Origin: DASRDS01 sp035569435
GTDB taxonomy: Bacteria > Gemmatimonadota > Gemmatimonadetes > Gemmatimonadales > Gemmatimonadaceae
Length of the DNA stretch: 64,000 nucleotides
Direction: 5' to 3'
Assembly (NCBI GenBank): GCA_035569435.1
Contig: DATMNB010000195.1
Coordinates: forward strand, 5,243-69,242
Position numbers and translations under genes: made by a program. Shown here in pieces: positions 31,887-39,829 of this stretch. Under the pieces are notes generated by a model. The model was not told where the DNA came from, did no database searches, and saw only the letters and a list, made by a program, of their open reading frames with translations. How positions within the stretch are numbered: position 1 is the first letter of the stretch; each line of letters starts with the position of its first letter.

Positions 31887-32501
31887 TTAATGCCGCTGGG
31901 CCGCGCGCCGTTCCAAGGTCAGCCGGACATCATCCAACCCAACGCCGAGGGCGCGGAGCGCGACGAGGGTATGATACACGACGTCGGCCGCCTCGTCCGT
32001 CGCGCGATCCCGGTCGCCATCCGCGCACGCGGCCACCAGTTCCGCCATCTCCTCGCCGAGCTTCTTGAGTCGCAGGTTGCGGTCGCCAAGGAGCCGGCGC
32101 GTGTAGCTGGACTCGTCGGCCCCCGCGGCCGGGGTGGCCCTGGCGGCGAGCGTCCGGTCGAGCGTCGAGAGCGCATCGCCCCCCGCGCCATTGAAACAAC
32201 TGACGGCTCCGGTGTGGCAGGCCGGTCCACGGGGCTCGACCAGCGCCAACACCGTGTCGCCATCGCAGTCGGCCGTGAGCGACACGACGCGCTGCGTGTT
32301 GCCACTTGTGGCGCCCTTGTGCCACAGTCCGCGGCGTCGCGAGAAATAGTGCATCTCGCCCGTGGCCACCGTCCGCTCCAATGCCTCGCGATTGCTGAGC
32401 GCGACCATGAGCACGGCGCCAGTCACGGCGTCCTGCGCGACCACCGTCACCAGGCCTCCGCCTTTGTCGAAGTCGAGCGCATCGAGATCGAGACCGATCA
32501 C
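31887..32501 (-). CDS. hisIE: bifunctional phosphoribosyl-AMP cyclohydrolase / phosphoribosyl-ATP pyrophosphatase
   Basis: Steps 2 and 3 of histidine synthesis in one 204-aa protein. The N-terminal HisI domain has SRRRGLWHKGATSGNTQRV and the zinc/magnesium site DCDGDTVLALVEPRGPACHT with GAVSCF. The C-terminal HisE domain has RLKKLGEEMAELVAAC and DEAADVVYHTLVALRALGVG. The start is GTG at 32501 in a GTGA overlap with the hisN stop; the longer open frame upstream is shadow. Last gene of the his operon. Confidence 0.95.
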   Translation of the reverse strand: MIGLDLDALDFDKGGGLVTVVAQDAVTGAVLMVALSNREALERTVATGEMHYFSRRRGLWHKGATSGNTQRVVSLTADCDGDTVLALVEPRGPACHTGAVSCFNGAGGDALSTLDRTLAARATPAAGADESSYTRRLLGDRNLRLKKLGEEMAELVAACADGDRDRATDEAADVVYHTLVALRALGVGLDDVRLTLERRAAQRH

Positions 32502-33253
32502 GGCTCCTCCACGAGCGCCGCGCGCACCACGTCGGCCAGGGCGAGATTGGTCGCGATGCCGCCTCCGCCAAACGCTGTCGAGCGCCCCTGCCAGTCGGTG
32601 AACGCCCCGCCGGCCTCGGTGACCACCACGAAGGGCGCGGCCGCGTCCCACACCTGCATCGTGCTGTCCGCCATGACCTCGGCGCGTCCGGTCGCGACCA
32701 TCAGATAGCCAAACCCGTCGCCCCACGTCCGCGCCACTGAGGCCGCCGCGGTCAACGCGCCCCATCGGTTGGCGCGGTCGGGCCGATCAAAGAATCGGTC
32801 ATCACTCGTCACGATCGTCGCCTTGGCGAGCGTGCCGACCGAGGACACGTGGCATCGCGTCCCGTTGTGCCACGCGCCCTCGCCGCGTGCGGCGATGACA
32901 AGCTCACCGGCCGCGGGACAGTATACGGCGCCACCCAGGATCGCGTCACCCTCGGCGACGGCAATGAGCGTCGCCCACAGCGGCACGCCGCGCACAAAGG
33001 CTTTCGTGCCATCGATCGGATCGATGATCCAGAGACGCCGGGCATTCGGGCGCACGACGCCGTGTTCCTCGCCGAGGATCCCGTCTTTGGGGAAATGCCG
33101 CTCGATCCATTGGCGCGCAACCATCTCAGCGCCGCGGTCGGCCTCGGTGACGGGCGAGCCATCAGATTTCGTCTCGACGGCCAACCCGGTCTTGAACCGG
33201 GCCAACGCCGCGTCGCCAACGGCGCGGGCGAGGTCGCTCACTGCCTGCAGCAT
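32498..33253 (-). CDS. hisN: histidinol-phosphatase, inositol-monophosphatase type
   Basis: 251 aa. IMPase-fold motifs: SPVTEADRGAEMVARQWIE, GILGEEHGVV (metal Glu), WIIDPIDGTKAFVRGVPLWA (metal Asp residues) and MQVWDAAAPFVVVTEAGG (third metal Asp). Position between hisF and hisIE makes histidinol-phosphate the likely substrate, filling the one step not covered by the other genes, since hisB here lacks a phosphatase domain. Start ATG at 33253 lies 16 bases inside the hisF 3' end. Confidence 0.92.
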   Translation of the reverse strand: MLQAVSDLARAVGDAALARFKTGLAVETKSDGSPVTEADRGAEMVARQWIERHFPKDGILGEEHGVVRPNARRLWIIDPIDGTKAFVRGVPLWATLIAVAEGDAILGGAVYCPAAGELVIAARGEGAWHNGTRCHVSSVGTLAKATIVTSDDRFFDRPDRANRWGALTAAASVARTWGDGFGYLMVATGRAEVMADSTMQVWDAAAPFVVVTEAGGAFTDWQGRSTAFGGGGIATNLALADVVRAALVEEP

Positions 33254-34011
33254 ATCCCGGCCTCCGTCATGGCGTGCTTGATCCGGCCCACGGTCGTCAT
33301 GCCATCGTGCACGATCCCCGCGACGAGCGCCGCGTCGGCGCGGCCCGCGTCGCCGAGCACGGCGCAGACGTCGGCCTCGGAGCCGGCGCCGCCAGAGGCG
33401 ATCACCGGCACATCGACCGCCTCGACGACGGCCCGCGTGAGCGCCACGTCGTAGCCGGCCCGACCGCCATCGCGGTCGATGCTCGTCAGCAGGATCTCGC
33501 CCGCGCCGCGCGCGACGCATTCGGCGGCCCAGCTCACGGCGTCCAGGTCCGTTGGCGTGCGACCGCCCTGGACGAAGACGCGCCACGGCGAGCCCGGCAT
33601 CGTGGGATCGTGCGCGGCATCGATGCTGGCCACCACGCATTGGGCGCCGAAGCGGTCGGCGGCTTCGGTCAGGACCGCTGGACGGCGGACGGCCGCCGAG
33701 TTGATGCTGACCTTGTCGGCTCCCGATCGTAAGGCCCGGGCGACGTCGTCGCTCGACCGGACGCCGCCGCCGATCGTGAGGGGCACAAAGAGCCGCTCGG
33801 CAGTCGAACGCGCCACATCGAGGAGCGTCGCGCGGGCCTCGGCGCTGGCCGAGATGTCGAGGAAGACGATCTCGTCGGCGCCGTCGGCCTCGTAGCGCTC
33901 GGCCAGCGCCACCGGGTCACCGATGTCGCGGAGGTCGACGAAGCGGACGCCTTTCACGACACGGCCTCCGTTGACGTCGAGGCAGACAATCACCCGTCGT
34001 CGTAGCATCAC
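33238..34011 (-). CDS. hisF: imidazole glycerol phosphate synthase, cyclase subunit
   Basis: 257 aa TIM barrel that, with HisH, converts PRFAR to imidazole-glycerol phosphate and AICAR. The N-terminus RRRVIVCLDVNGGRVVKGVRF holds the first catalytic Asp, and the second is in LLTSIDRDGGRAGYD. Phosphate-binding loops: LTIGGGVRSSDDVARAL and VIASGGAGSEADV. Its ATG overlaps the hisB stop (ATGA at 34008-34011). Partner HisH is encoded three genes upstream in the same operon. Confidence 0.96.
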   Translation of the reverse strand: MMLRRRVIVCLDVNGGRVVKGVRFVDLRDIGDPVALAERYEADGADEIVFLDISASAEARATLLDVARSTAERLFVPLTIGGGVRSSDDVARALRSGADKVSINSAAVRRPAVLTEAADRFGAQCVVASIDAAHDPTMPGSPWRVFVQGGRTPTDLDAVSWAAECVARGAGEILLTSIDRDGGRAGYDVALTRAVVEAVDVPVIASGGAGSEADVCAVLGDAGRADAALVAGIVHDGMTTVGRIKHAMTEAGICCRQ

Positions 34012-34541
34012 GTCGACTCGACGGCGCCTTTGGTACTGAACACCGCGCCACTCTCGACGAGGGCGTCGCGCAACGCCAGGCCCAGCGCCTTGAACGCCGC
34101 CTCGACGACGTGGTGGCGATCGTGCCCGCGCAACACGCGAATGTGCAGCGTGACATTGGCGTTGTCAGCAAACGACCGCATCCAGTGGTCATAGAGCGAG
34201 CTCGGAAGCGGCCCCCGATAGTACGGCCGTCCACCAGTGTCCAGCGACACATGCACGAGCGCATCGTCCATGCCGATCGTCCGATCGCCGTACCGCGCCG
34301 CCGTGGCGGGGACGAGCCGCGCCACGGCCGTGCCCATGGCGATCCCCACGTCTTCGATCAGATGATGCTTGAGATCCCCGGCCGCGGTGATCGAGAGGTC
34401 GAACGCCGCATAGCGCGCCAGCGTGACCATCATGTGATCGAGAAACGGCTGCCCGGTGACGACACTGGCCTGCCCCTCACCGCGCGCCACTTCGATCCGA
34501 ATGCGGGTCTCCTTGGTGGCCCGCGTGATGACGATGCTCAT
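34008..34541 (-). CDS. hisB: imidazoleglycerol-phosphate dehydratase (monofunctional)
   Basis: 177 aa, the dehydratase domain alone. Two metal-binding HHxxE motifs: LKHHLIEDVGIAMG and GHDRHHVVEAAFKALGLALR, plus PFLDHMMVTLARY and MDDALVHVSLDTGGRPYY. No HAD phosphatase domain is fused, consistent with a separate hisN. The ATG at 34541 overlaps the hisA stop by 4 nt; further open frame upstream is not part of the gene. Confidence 0.96.
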   Translation of the reverse strand: MSIVITRATKETRIRIEVARGEGQASVVTGQPFLDHMMVTLARYAAFDLSITAAGDLKHHLIEDVGIAMGTAVARLVPATAARYGDRTIGMDDALVHVSLDTGGRPYYRGPLPSSLYDHWMRSFADNANVTLHIRVLRGHDRHHVVEAAFKALGLALRDALVESGAVFSTKGAVEST

Positions 34542-35251
34542 TCGCCAAATTCTCCGGCCGCGGCGCGCGGGTCGATCGCGCCCGTGTAGAGCGCCATCCC
34601 AATGACGGCCGCCGCGACACCGCGGTGTGCCAGGGCGCGCAGATCGTGCAACGTCGTGATCCCGCCCGCCGCGTACACGGGGAACGCGGCCGCCTCGGCC
34701 ACGTCTTCCATGAGCGGCAGATCGGTGCCCTGCAACTGCCCTTCGCGGTGCACGGCCGTCACGAGCACGCCGGCCAGCGGCAACGCGTTCAACTCCTCGA
34801 TCGCGTCGAGCACGTTGAGCGGGAGCGACCGCGCCCACCCCCGCGTCACGACCCGCCGGTCGCGCACGTCCGCGGCGACGATGAGCACGCCGGGGAACCG
34901 CGAGGTCATCTCGTCCAGCCAGTCGCTGTCCTCCATGGCCCGTGTCCCGACGATGACGCGCGCGGCCCCGTCGGCGAGCAGCTCTTCGATCCGCCCGCCA
35001 TCGCGCACCCCGCCCCCCACCTGGACCTCGGCGTCAGTCGCGCCGAGGATGTCGCGGACCATGCCGATGTTGGAACCGCGCCCGGTCGCCGCATCGAGGT
35101 CGATCAGGTGCAACGCGCGGAAGCCGGCGTCGAGCCACGCGCGCGCCACGGCGACGGGATCCGAGAGCCGGACGCTTTCCCGCTCGTACGCACCACCTAC
35201 GAGCTGCACACAGGCGCCGCCGCGGAGGTCTACTGCTGGGAGGGCAATCAC
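34538..35251 (-). CDS. hisA: ProFAR isomerase (HisA)
   Basis: 237 aa TIM barrel catalysing the Amadori rearrangement of ProFAR to PRFAR. Motifs: VIALPAVDLRGGACVQLVGG with the catalytic Asp, EVQVGGGVRDGGRIEELLAD phosphate loop, VLVTAVHREGQLQGTDLPLM, and VYAAGGITTLHDLRALA. The final TAVHREGQLQGTD segment carries the second catalytic residue region. The start is GTG at 35251, overlapping the hisH stop (GTGA). Upstream in-frame ATG at 35383 would give a nonsense arginine-rich extension. Confidence 0.95.
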   Translation of the reverse strand: MIALPAVDLRGGACVQLVGGAYERESVRLSDPVAVARAWLDAGFRALHLIDLDAATGRGSNIGMVRDILGATDAEVQVGGGVRDGGRIEELLADGAARVIVGTRAMEDSDWLDEMTSRFPGVLIVAADVRDRRVVTRGWARSLPLNVLDAIEELNALPLAGVLVTAVHREGQLQGTDLPLMEDVAEAAAFPVYAAGGITTLHDLRALAHRGVAAAVIGMALYTGAIDPRAAAGEFGE

Positions 35252-35844
35252 GCGAGTGTGCTCACGAACGCCTGCACAAACCGGACGCCCGGCGAGGAGC
35301 TCTTCTCGGGATGGAACTGGACACCGACGGTGCGCCGCCAACGGACGGCGGCCGGGAACCGGTCGCCCCCCTCTTCGGTCCACGCCGTCACCGACGTCAG
35401 ATCGGTCGGCCGACAGATGTAACTATGAGCATAGTAGACCACGTCCAGCGGCGCGACGCTGAGCAGCGGGTCAGTCGCGGATTCGACCGCGTTCCACCCG
35501 ATGTGCGGTACCCGTGGCGCAACCAACCGGGTCACGCGCCCCGGAATGACGCCCAGCCCGGCACCGCCGCCCTCGTCGCTGCCATCAAAGAGCAGCTGCA
35601 TGCCGAGGCAGATCCCGAGGCACGGCAGCCCGCCCTCGAGCGCGGCGGCCATTGCCGCACGTCCAGGCGCCAACCGGTCCGCCGCCGCGCCAAACGCACC
35701 GACGCCCGGCAACACCAACGCATCGGTGTCCAACGCGGCCACCGGATCGGTCTCGATACGCACGTCGACTCCGGGCGCGGCCAGCGCCTTCGCCAGCGAG
35801 TGCAAGTTCCCCGCGCCGTAGTCGAACACGGTGACCCGCCTCAT
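35248..35844 (-). CDS. hisH: imidazole glycerol phosphate synthase, glutamine amidotransferase subunit
   Basis: 198 aa class-I glutaminase that supplies ammonia to HisF. FDYGAGNLHSLAKAL at the N-terminus, oxyanion segment LPGVGAFGAAADRL, nucleophile CLGICLGMQLLF (Cys), and the His/Glu pair in VGVQFHPEKSSSPG complete the triad. ATG at 35844 overlaps the hisC stop (ATGA), and its stop overlaps the hisA start. Confidence 0.96.
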   Translation of the reverse strand: MRRVTVFDYGAGNLHSLAKALAAPGVDVRIETDPVAALDTDALVLPGVGAFGAAADRLAPGRAAMAAALEGGLPCLGICLGMQLLFDGSDEGGGAGLGVIPGRVTRLVAPRVPHIGWNAVESATDPLLSVAPLDVVYYAHSYICRPTDLTSVTAWTEEGGDRFPAAVRWRRTVGVQFHPEKSSSPGVRFVQAFVSTLA

Positions 35845-36872
35845 GACCCGGCTCTTGCCGCGAGTGCCTCGAGGCACTGTGCCATGAGCGGCCACGGGCC
35901 GATCGTGATGCGAATGCCGTCCGGATATCCGCGAACGCCGATCCCGCGCGCGCACAGCGCCGTCACGATTCCCGCGCTCGGCTGCGACGTGTGCGCGAAC
36001 ACAAAGTTGCCAAACGACGGCACCACCCGAACCCCCGGGATCGCCGCCAGCGCCTGCTCGAACCGCCGGCGGTTGGCAACCGCCTCTGCGACGTGCTCGG
36101 CCACCCACTCCCGATCTTCCGTGAGCGCCGCATACGCGGCCTGCTCAGCGACCACGTTCACCTTGTACGGCCCTCTCGACTTCTCCACCTCGGCGATCAG
36201 CGCCGGCGCCGCGGCGCCGTACCCGATCCGAAGCCCTGCCAGCCCAAACGCCTTCGACATGGTGCGCGTGATCAAGAGCCGGTCCGACCGCGCCAGCAGG
36301 TCGACCGACGACACGCCGGCAAACTCGGCATATGCCTCGTCGATCATGACGACCCCCGGCGCGTCGGCGACAACTCGCTCGATCGTCGCGCGCGAGACGA
36401 GCGTGCCCGTGGGATTGTTGGGCGAGCAGAGATACATGATCCGCGCGCCCGTCGCGAGCAGCCCGTCAGCATCGGCGTCGTAGTCGGCCGTGAGCGGCAC
36501 CGGCACCGCCACCAGCCCATTCATGCGCGCGAACGTCGAAGCCATCGGGAACGTCGGATCGAGATACGCAAACCGCTCCCCGGGATCGGCGAACGCGCGA
36601 ATGGCCGAATCAATCACATCGTCGGAGCCGCACCCCGTGACGATCATCTCGGGCTCGACGCCGAGATAGTCGGCCAGCACGCCCTTGAGCCCGCGGGCGT
36701 AGACGTTGGGATACTTTGTCGCGCCCGTCGCCGCCGCCTGCGCCGCGGCCCGGGCGGCCGGTGGCATCCCCCACAAGTTCGTGTTGTCGCTCAGATCGAT
36801 CGCGCATCGCTCCCGCTCGGTGCCATAGAGGGCGATGTCGCGATACACCGCCCGCCCGGTCATGGGCGTCAT
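35841..36872 (-). CDS. hisC: histidinol-phosphate aminotransferase
   Basis: 343 aa PLP enzyme of aminotransferase fold type I. Markers: IDLSDNTNLWGMPPAAR, TGCGSDDVIDSAIRAFADPG, YLCSPNNPTGTLVSRATIER, VVMIDEAYAEFAG and the PLP lysine in TRTMSKAFGLAGLRIGYG. It transaminates imidazole-acetol phosphate with glutamate. The ATG at 36872 overlaps the hisD stop; a second ATG at 36863 is possible. Confidence 0.95.
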   Translation of the reverse strand: MTPMTGRAVYRDIALYGTERERCAIDLSDNTNLWGMPPAARAAAQAAATGATKYPNVYARGLKGVLADYLGVEPEMIVTGCGSDDVIDSAIRAFADPGERFAYLDPTFPMASTFARMNGLVAVPVPLTADYDADADGLLATGARIMYLCSPNNPTGTLVSRATIERVVADAPGVVMIDEAYAEFAGVSSVDLLARSDRLLITRTMSKAFGLAGLRIGYGAAAPALIAEVEKSRGPYKVNVVAEQAAYAALTEDREWVAEHVAEAVANRRRFEQALAAIPGVRVVPSFGNFVFAHTSQPSAGIVTALCARGIGVRGYPDGIRITIGPWPLMAQCLEALAARAGS

Positions 36873-38170
36873 GTGTCACCCCACGCCGCGGCCGCGGCAG
36901 CGTGCGCCGGGAGATGTTCGGCGGTGGCGAACGCCGCCGCGTCGGCCGCCAACCGCCCGGCCGCCACTCGATCGACGCGCTGATACGTCGTCCACCGCAC
37001 GAAATCCATCGTCGATAACCCTGAATACGACCGCGCCAGGCCGCCAGTCGGCAGCACGTGGTTCGCGCCCGTGAGATAATCCCCAAAGACCACCGAGCTC
37101 GTCTCCCCGAAGAATACCGTCCCGACATTACGAACCCCGGCGAACGCACCCGCAGGATCGGCGATCGCCAGCAACAGGTGCTCGGGCGCCCACTCGTTCA
37201 CGAGCGCGATGGCTTCGTCGACCGACTGCGCCACGAGCAGTGCGCCTCGTGTCGCCAACGACTCGGCGATGATCACGTGTCTGGGCTGGGCAACCGCAAG
37301 TGTTTCAATGGCATTGGCAATCCGCCGGGCCACTGCCGCCCCGATCGCCACGACGACCACCGCCGCCTGCGGGTCGTGCTCGGCTTGGGCCATGACCTCC
37401 CGCGCCACGATCTCCGGATCAGCCGCGCGGTCCGCCACGACGAGCAACTCGCTCGGGCCCGCCGGCGAGTCGATCCCCACGACGCTCGCCACCTGCAACT
37501 TGGCCTCGGCCACATACGCGTTGCCCGGCCCCACGATCCGGTCCACGCGTGGAATGGTTCGCGTCCCATAGGCCATCGCCGCGATCGCGCCGGCGCCACC
37601 GACCGCGAACACCCGATCGACGCCGGCCAGCTCGGCCGCCGCGAGAATCACCGGCGCGGGCTCACCAGGCTGCGTCGGCGGAGAACACACAATGACCTCG
37701 CCGACCCCCGCCACGCGCGCCGGGATCGCGCCCATGAGCAGACTGCTCGGATAGGTCGCCCGCCCACCGGGCGCATACACGCCGACCCGCCCAATCGGAT
37801 CGGGCCGCCGCCCGACCATCACGCCGGGCTCGGTCTCGATCTCCATCGCCTCCGGCAGGAACGCCCCATGCGCGGCGCGCAGGTTGCGCGCGCTCCGCTC
37901 CATGGCGAGGCGCAGCGCGGGTGGGATCGTGCTGAGCGCGGCACGCCACCGCTCGCGCGGGATCTCGATCGACGGCAGCGTTACCCCATCCAACTCGCGG
38001 GCGAGCTCGGCCAGCGCGCTGTCCCCGGCATCGCGCACGCGCGCAATGACCGCCGTGGTCGCACATCTCACCACATCGATATCCGCGGCACCAGCACGAC
38101 AATACAGCGCGGCCCGATCCGCGGGACTGAGCGCGGCGATCGCCCCCGTAAACCGAAAGATCCCGCTCAC
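36869..38170 (-). CDS. hisD: histidinol dehydrogenase
   Basis: 433 aa zinc enzyme performing the last two oxidations to L-histidine. Signature features: GRVGVYAPGGRATYPSSLLM, VDRIVGPGNAYVAEAK, GIDSPAGPSELLVVAD, MAQAEHDPQAAVVVV with zinc ligand His, and NEWAPEHLLLA followed by GDYLTGANHVLPTGGLARSY. The start is GTG at 38170 in a GTGA overlap with the hisG stop. Upstream open frame is antisense-like shadow. N-terminus VSGIFRFTGAIAALSPADRA fits a weakly conserved lead. Confidence 0.95.
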   Translation of the reverse strand: MSGIFRFTGAIAALSPADRAALYCRAGAADIDVVRCATTAVIARVRDAGDSALAELARELDGVTLPSIEIPRERWRAALSTIPPALRLAMERSARNLRAAHGAFLPEAMEIETEPGVMVGRRPDPIGRVGVYAPGGRATYPSSLLMGAIPARVAGVGEVIVCSPPTQPGEPAPVILAAAELAGVDRVFAVGGAGAIAAMAYGTRTIPRVDRIVGPGNAYVAEAKLQVASVVGIDSPAGPSELLVVADRAADPEIVAREVMAQAEHDPQAAVVVVAIGAAVARRIANAIETLAVAQPRHVIIAESLATRGALLVAQSVDEAIALVNEWAPEHLLLAIADPAGAFAGVRNVGTVFFGETSSVVFGDYLTGANHVLPTGGLARSYSGLSTMDFVRWTTYQRVDRVAAGRLAADAAAFATAEHLPAHAAAAAAWGDT

Positions 38171-39018
38171 GGCATCAACCGTTCGATGCGCGTGACGAGA
38201 ATGCCCTCGGCGCCGAGCGCCTTGAGGCCCGCGATCGTGCGATAGACCGTGTTGGATGCAACGACCGCGTGGACAGCGACCATCGTCCCGCCGTTCAAGA
38301 CATCGATGACGGTGGGTCCATTGAGCCCCGGCAACACCGCGGTCACGCGATCGAGCGCATGACGCGGCACGTTGGCCATGAGATAGCGCGTCCCACGCGC
38401 GCGGAGCACGGAGGCCAGGGCAGTGACCAGGTCGTTCAGACCGGTCGTGCCCGGCGCGGCGACGAGTCGGGCCGTCGACTCGAGCACGGTGGTGATCTCG
38501 CGCAGCCCATTGACCTTGAGCGTCGAGCCCGTCGATGTCAGATCGACGACGATGTCGGCGATCCCCAAGTGCGGCGCGACCTCGCAGGCGCCGGAGACCG
38601 GGACAATGGTCGCCGGGCATCCGGCGTCCTCGAAGAACCGATGCGTGAGGCGTGGGAACACAGTTGCGACACGAAACGGCGTCGGGGCCGCTTGCAGGTC
38701 GGCGAACGACGTGACTGCGCTCTCCTCGTGTGCGGCGACGACGAGCCGGCAGGCACCGAACTCGAGGTCAAGCAGCGTGTCGAGCTCGCGCTGCGATTCG
38801 GCCACGAGATCCCAGCCGGTCACACCCGCGTGCGCGGCACCGTCCGCGACGAACTCGGGGATGTCCTGCGCCCGGACGAAGATGGCCTCGAACTCGCCGC
38901 CGAGCGATGCAGTGAGCGCTCGATCGCCGCGCGAGCGCACACCAAGTCCCGCATCCTCGAAGAGGCCGCGTGTGTCGTCGGCCAGACGGCCTTTGTTTGG
39001 CAATGCAATGCGTAGCAT
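38167..39018 (-). CDS. hisG: ATP phosphoribosyltransferase, long form
   Basis: First, committed step of histidine synthesis. 283 aa: catalytic domains with LRIALPNKGRLADDTRGLFE, GVTGWDLVAESQ and the PRPP loop IVVDLTSTGSTLKVNGLREI, followed by an ACT-like regulatory domain (VLPGLNGPTVIDVLNG to the end) that marks the long HisG form, which does not need HisZ and is usually inhibited by histidine. The ATG lies 18 bases after a rho-independent attenuator; a GGGAAA stretch may serve as a weak ribosome-binding site. First structural gene of the operon. Confidence 0.96.
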   Translation of the reverse strand: MLRIALPNKGRLADDTRGLFEDAGLGVRSRGDRALTASLGGEFEAIFVRAQDIPEFVADGAAHAGVTGWDLVAESQRELDTLLDLEFGACRLVVAAHEESAVTSFADLQAAPTPFRVATVFPRLTHRFFEDAGCPATIVPVSGACEVAPHLGIADIVVDLTSTGSTLKVNGLREITTVLESTARLVAAPGTTGLNDLVTALASVLRARGTRYLMANVPRHALDRVTAVLPGLNGPTVIDVLNGGTMVAVHAVVASNTVYRTIAGLKALGAEGILVTRIERLMP

Positions 39019-39035
39019 GAGTTTCCCGGATAAAC

Positions 39036-39064
39036 AAAAAAGGCCCGTCCTCTGCGGACGGGCC
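39036..39064 (-). terminator. his operon attenuator (rho-independent terminator)
   Basis: On the minus strand GGCCCGTCC, loop GCAGA, GGACGGGCC forms a perfect 9-bp stem (39042-39064) followed by six T (39036-39041), just before hisG. In the leader peptide gene, GACGGGTC (minus strand, 39120-39127) can pair over 8 bp, one G-U, with GGCCCGTC of the terminator's 5' arm, a candidate antiterminator. A smaller GGGTG/CACCC hairpin (39084-39099) spans the leader stop codon. The complete set of alternative folds needs an RNA-folding calculation. Confidence 0.88.
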
Positions 39065-39093
39065 TGGCGTGAGAGCGCGGACTGGGTGTTACA

Positions 39094-39177
39094 TCACCCG
39101 ACGCACGCCACAACGCCTCGACCCGTCGGGCCGTGGCCATGGTGCGCATGATGATGCTGCTGCAAGATCACGTTCAT
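39094..39177 (-). CDS. hisL: his operon leader peptide, 27 aa with six histidines
   Basis: An ATG at 39177 opens a 27-codon frame ending in TGA at 39094-39096. Residues 8-15 read HHHAHHGH: six of eight are histidine, three of them consecutive CAT codons. Such a cluster directly before a rho-independent terminator and hisG is the hallmark of ribosome-mediated attenuation: low charged tRNA-His stalls the ribosome on these codons and lets an antiterminator form. No ribosome-binding site is seen; a -10 box six bases upstream suggests leaderless translation. Confidence 0.9.
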   Translation of the reverse strand: MNVILQQHHHAHHGHGPTGRGVVACVG

Positions 39178-39183
39178 GAGCCC

Positions 39184-39212
39184 AACCTAAGGTGATGTGG
39201 GCAGATTGCCAA
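39184..39212 (-). promoter_or_regulatory. his operon promoter
   Basis: On the minus strand TTGGCA (39207-39212), 17-bp spacer, TAGGTT (39184-39189). The predicted transcription start falls on the A of the hisL ATG (39177). This is the best -35/-10 pair among the promoters found here. Confidence 0.6.
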
Positions 39213-39284
39213 GGCCGTCCTGAGCGAATACGTTGATCGGGACTCCTGAGTGAATTGGCACTGACGATTTGGAGGCTTTTTCGT

Positions 39285-39818
39285 ATGCGGATCTACCAGC
39301 TGACCCTCGCGACAGGCATGATGGCACTCGCCGCCTGCAGCGGCGGTGACAAAGGTGCGAGCGGTGGCAGCATGATGAGGGACACGACTTCAGCGCCGGC
39401 AGCAGCGCCCAAGGACACGACGGCGGCAGCGGCGGCGCCAGCAGCAGGGGCAGCGCCGGCGGCAGCAGCGGCGGCGATCACGGGTAAGACCGTGACGGTG
39501 AACATGATCGGCGACGCCAAGGGCTATCGCTTCGAGCCGGCGACGATCACGCTCAAAGTCGGCGATGGGATCAAGTTTGTGAACGTGACGGGCGGCCCGC
39601 ACAACGTGACGTTCTGGGCCGATAGCATCCCGGCTGGTGCGGCCGCCGCGCTCGGCGCCAACATGCCGAACACGACGTCGCCGTTGACGGGCCCGCTCCT
39701 GATCGCGCCCAACGACACGTACACGGTGTCGTTTGCTGGGACCAAGGCGGGGTCGTACAAGTTCTACTGCACGCCGCACCTGGCACTCGGCATGAAGGGT
39801 TCGATTACGGTTCAGTAG
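39285..39818 (+). CDS. cupredoxin-domain lipoprotein (plastocyanin/azurin-like)
   Basis: 177 aa, start supported by GGAGG ten bases upstream. Lipoprotein signal with lipobox LAAC (Cys ~18). An Ala/Thr-rich linker (residues ~35-65) tethers a C-terminal blue-copper domain starting ITGKTVTVNMIGDAKGYRFE. Copper ligands are visible: His in GGPHNVTFW, and Cys, His, Met in FYCTPHLALGMKG. Probable electron carrier anchored in the periplasm. A close paralogue lies in inverted orientation at 41996-42556. Transcribed divergently from the his operon. Confidence 0.9.
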   Translation: MRIYQLTLATGMMALAACSGGDKGASGGSMMRDTTSAPAAAPKDTTAAAAAPAAGAAPAAAAAAITGKTVTVNMIGDAKGYRFEPATITLKVGDGIKFVNVTGGPHNVTFWADSIPAGAAAALGANMPNTTSPLTGPLLIAPNDTYTVSFAGTKAGSYKFYCTPHLALGMKGSITVQ

Positions 39819-39829
39819 TCCGTAGGCGT

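Noticed and set aside
36869..38620. N-terminal extension of hisD beyond 38170
   Set aside because: It reads antisense-like low-complexity sequence across hisG; the GTG in the hisG stop overlap matches the family start.
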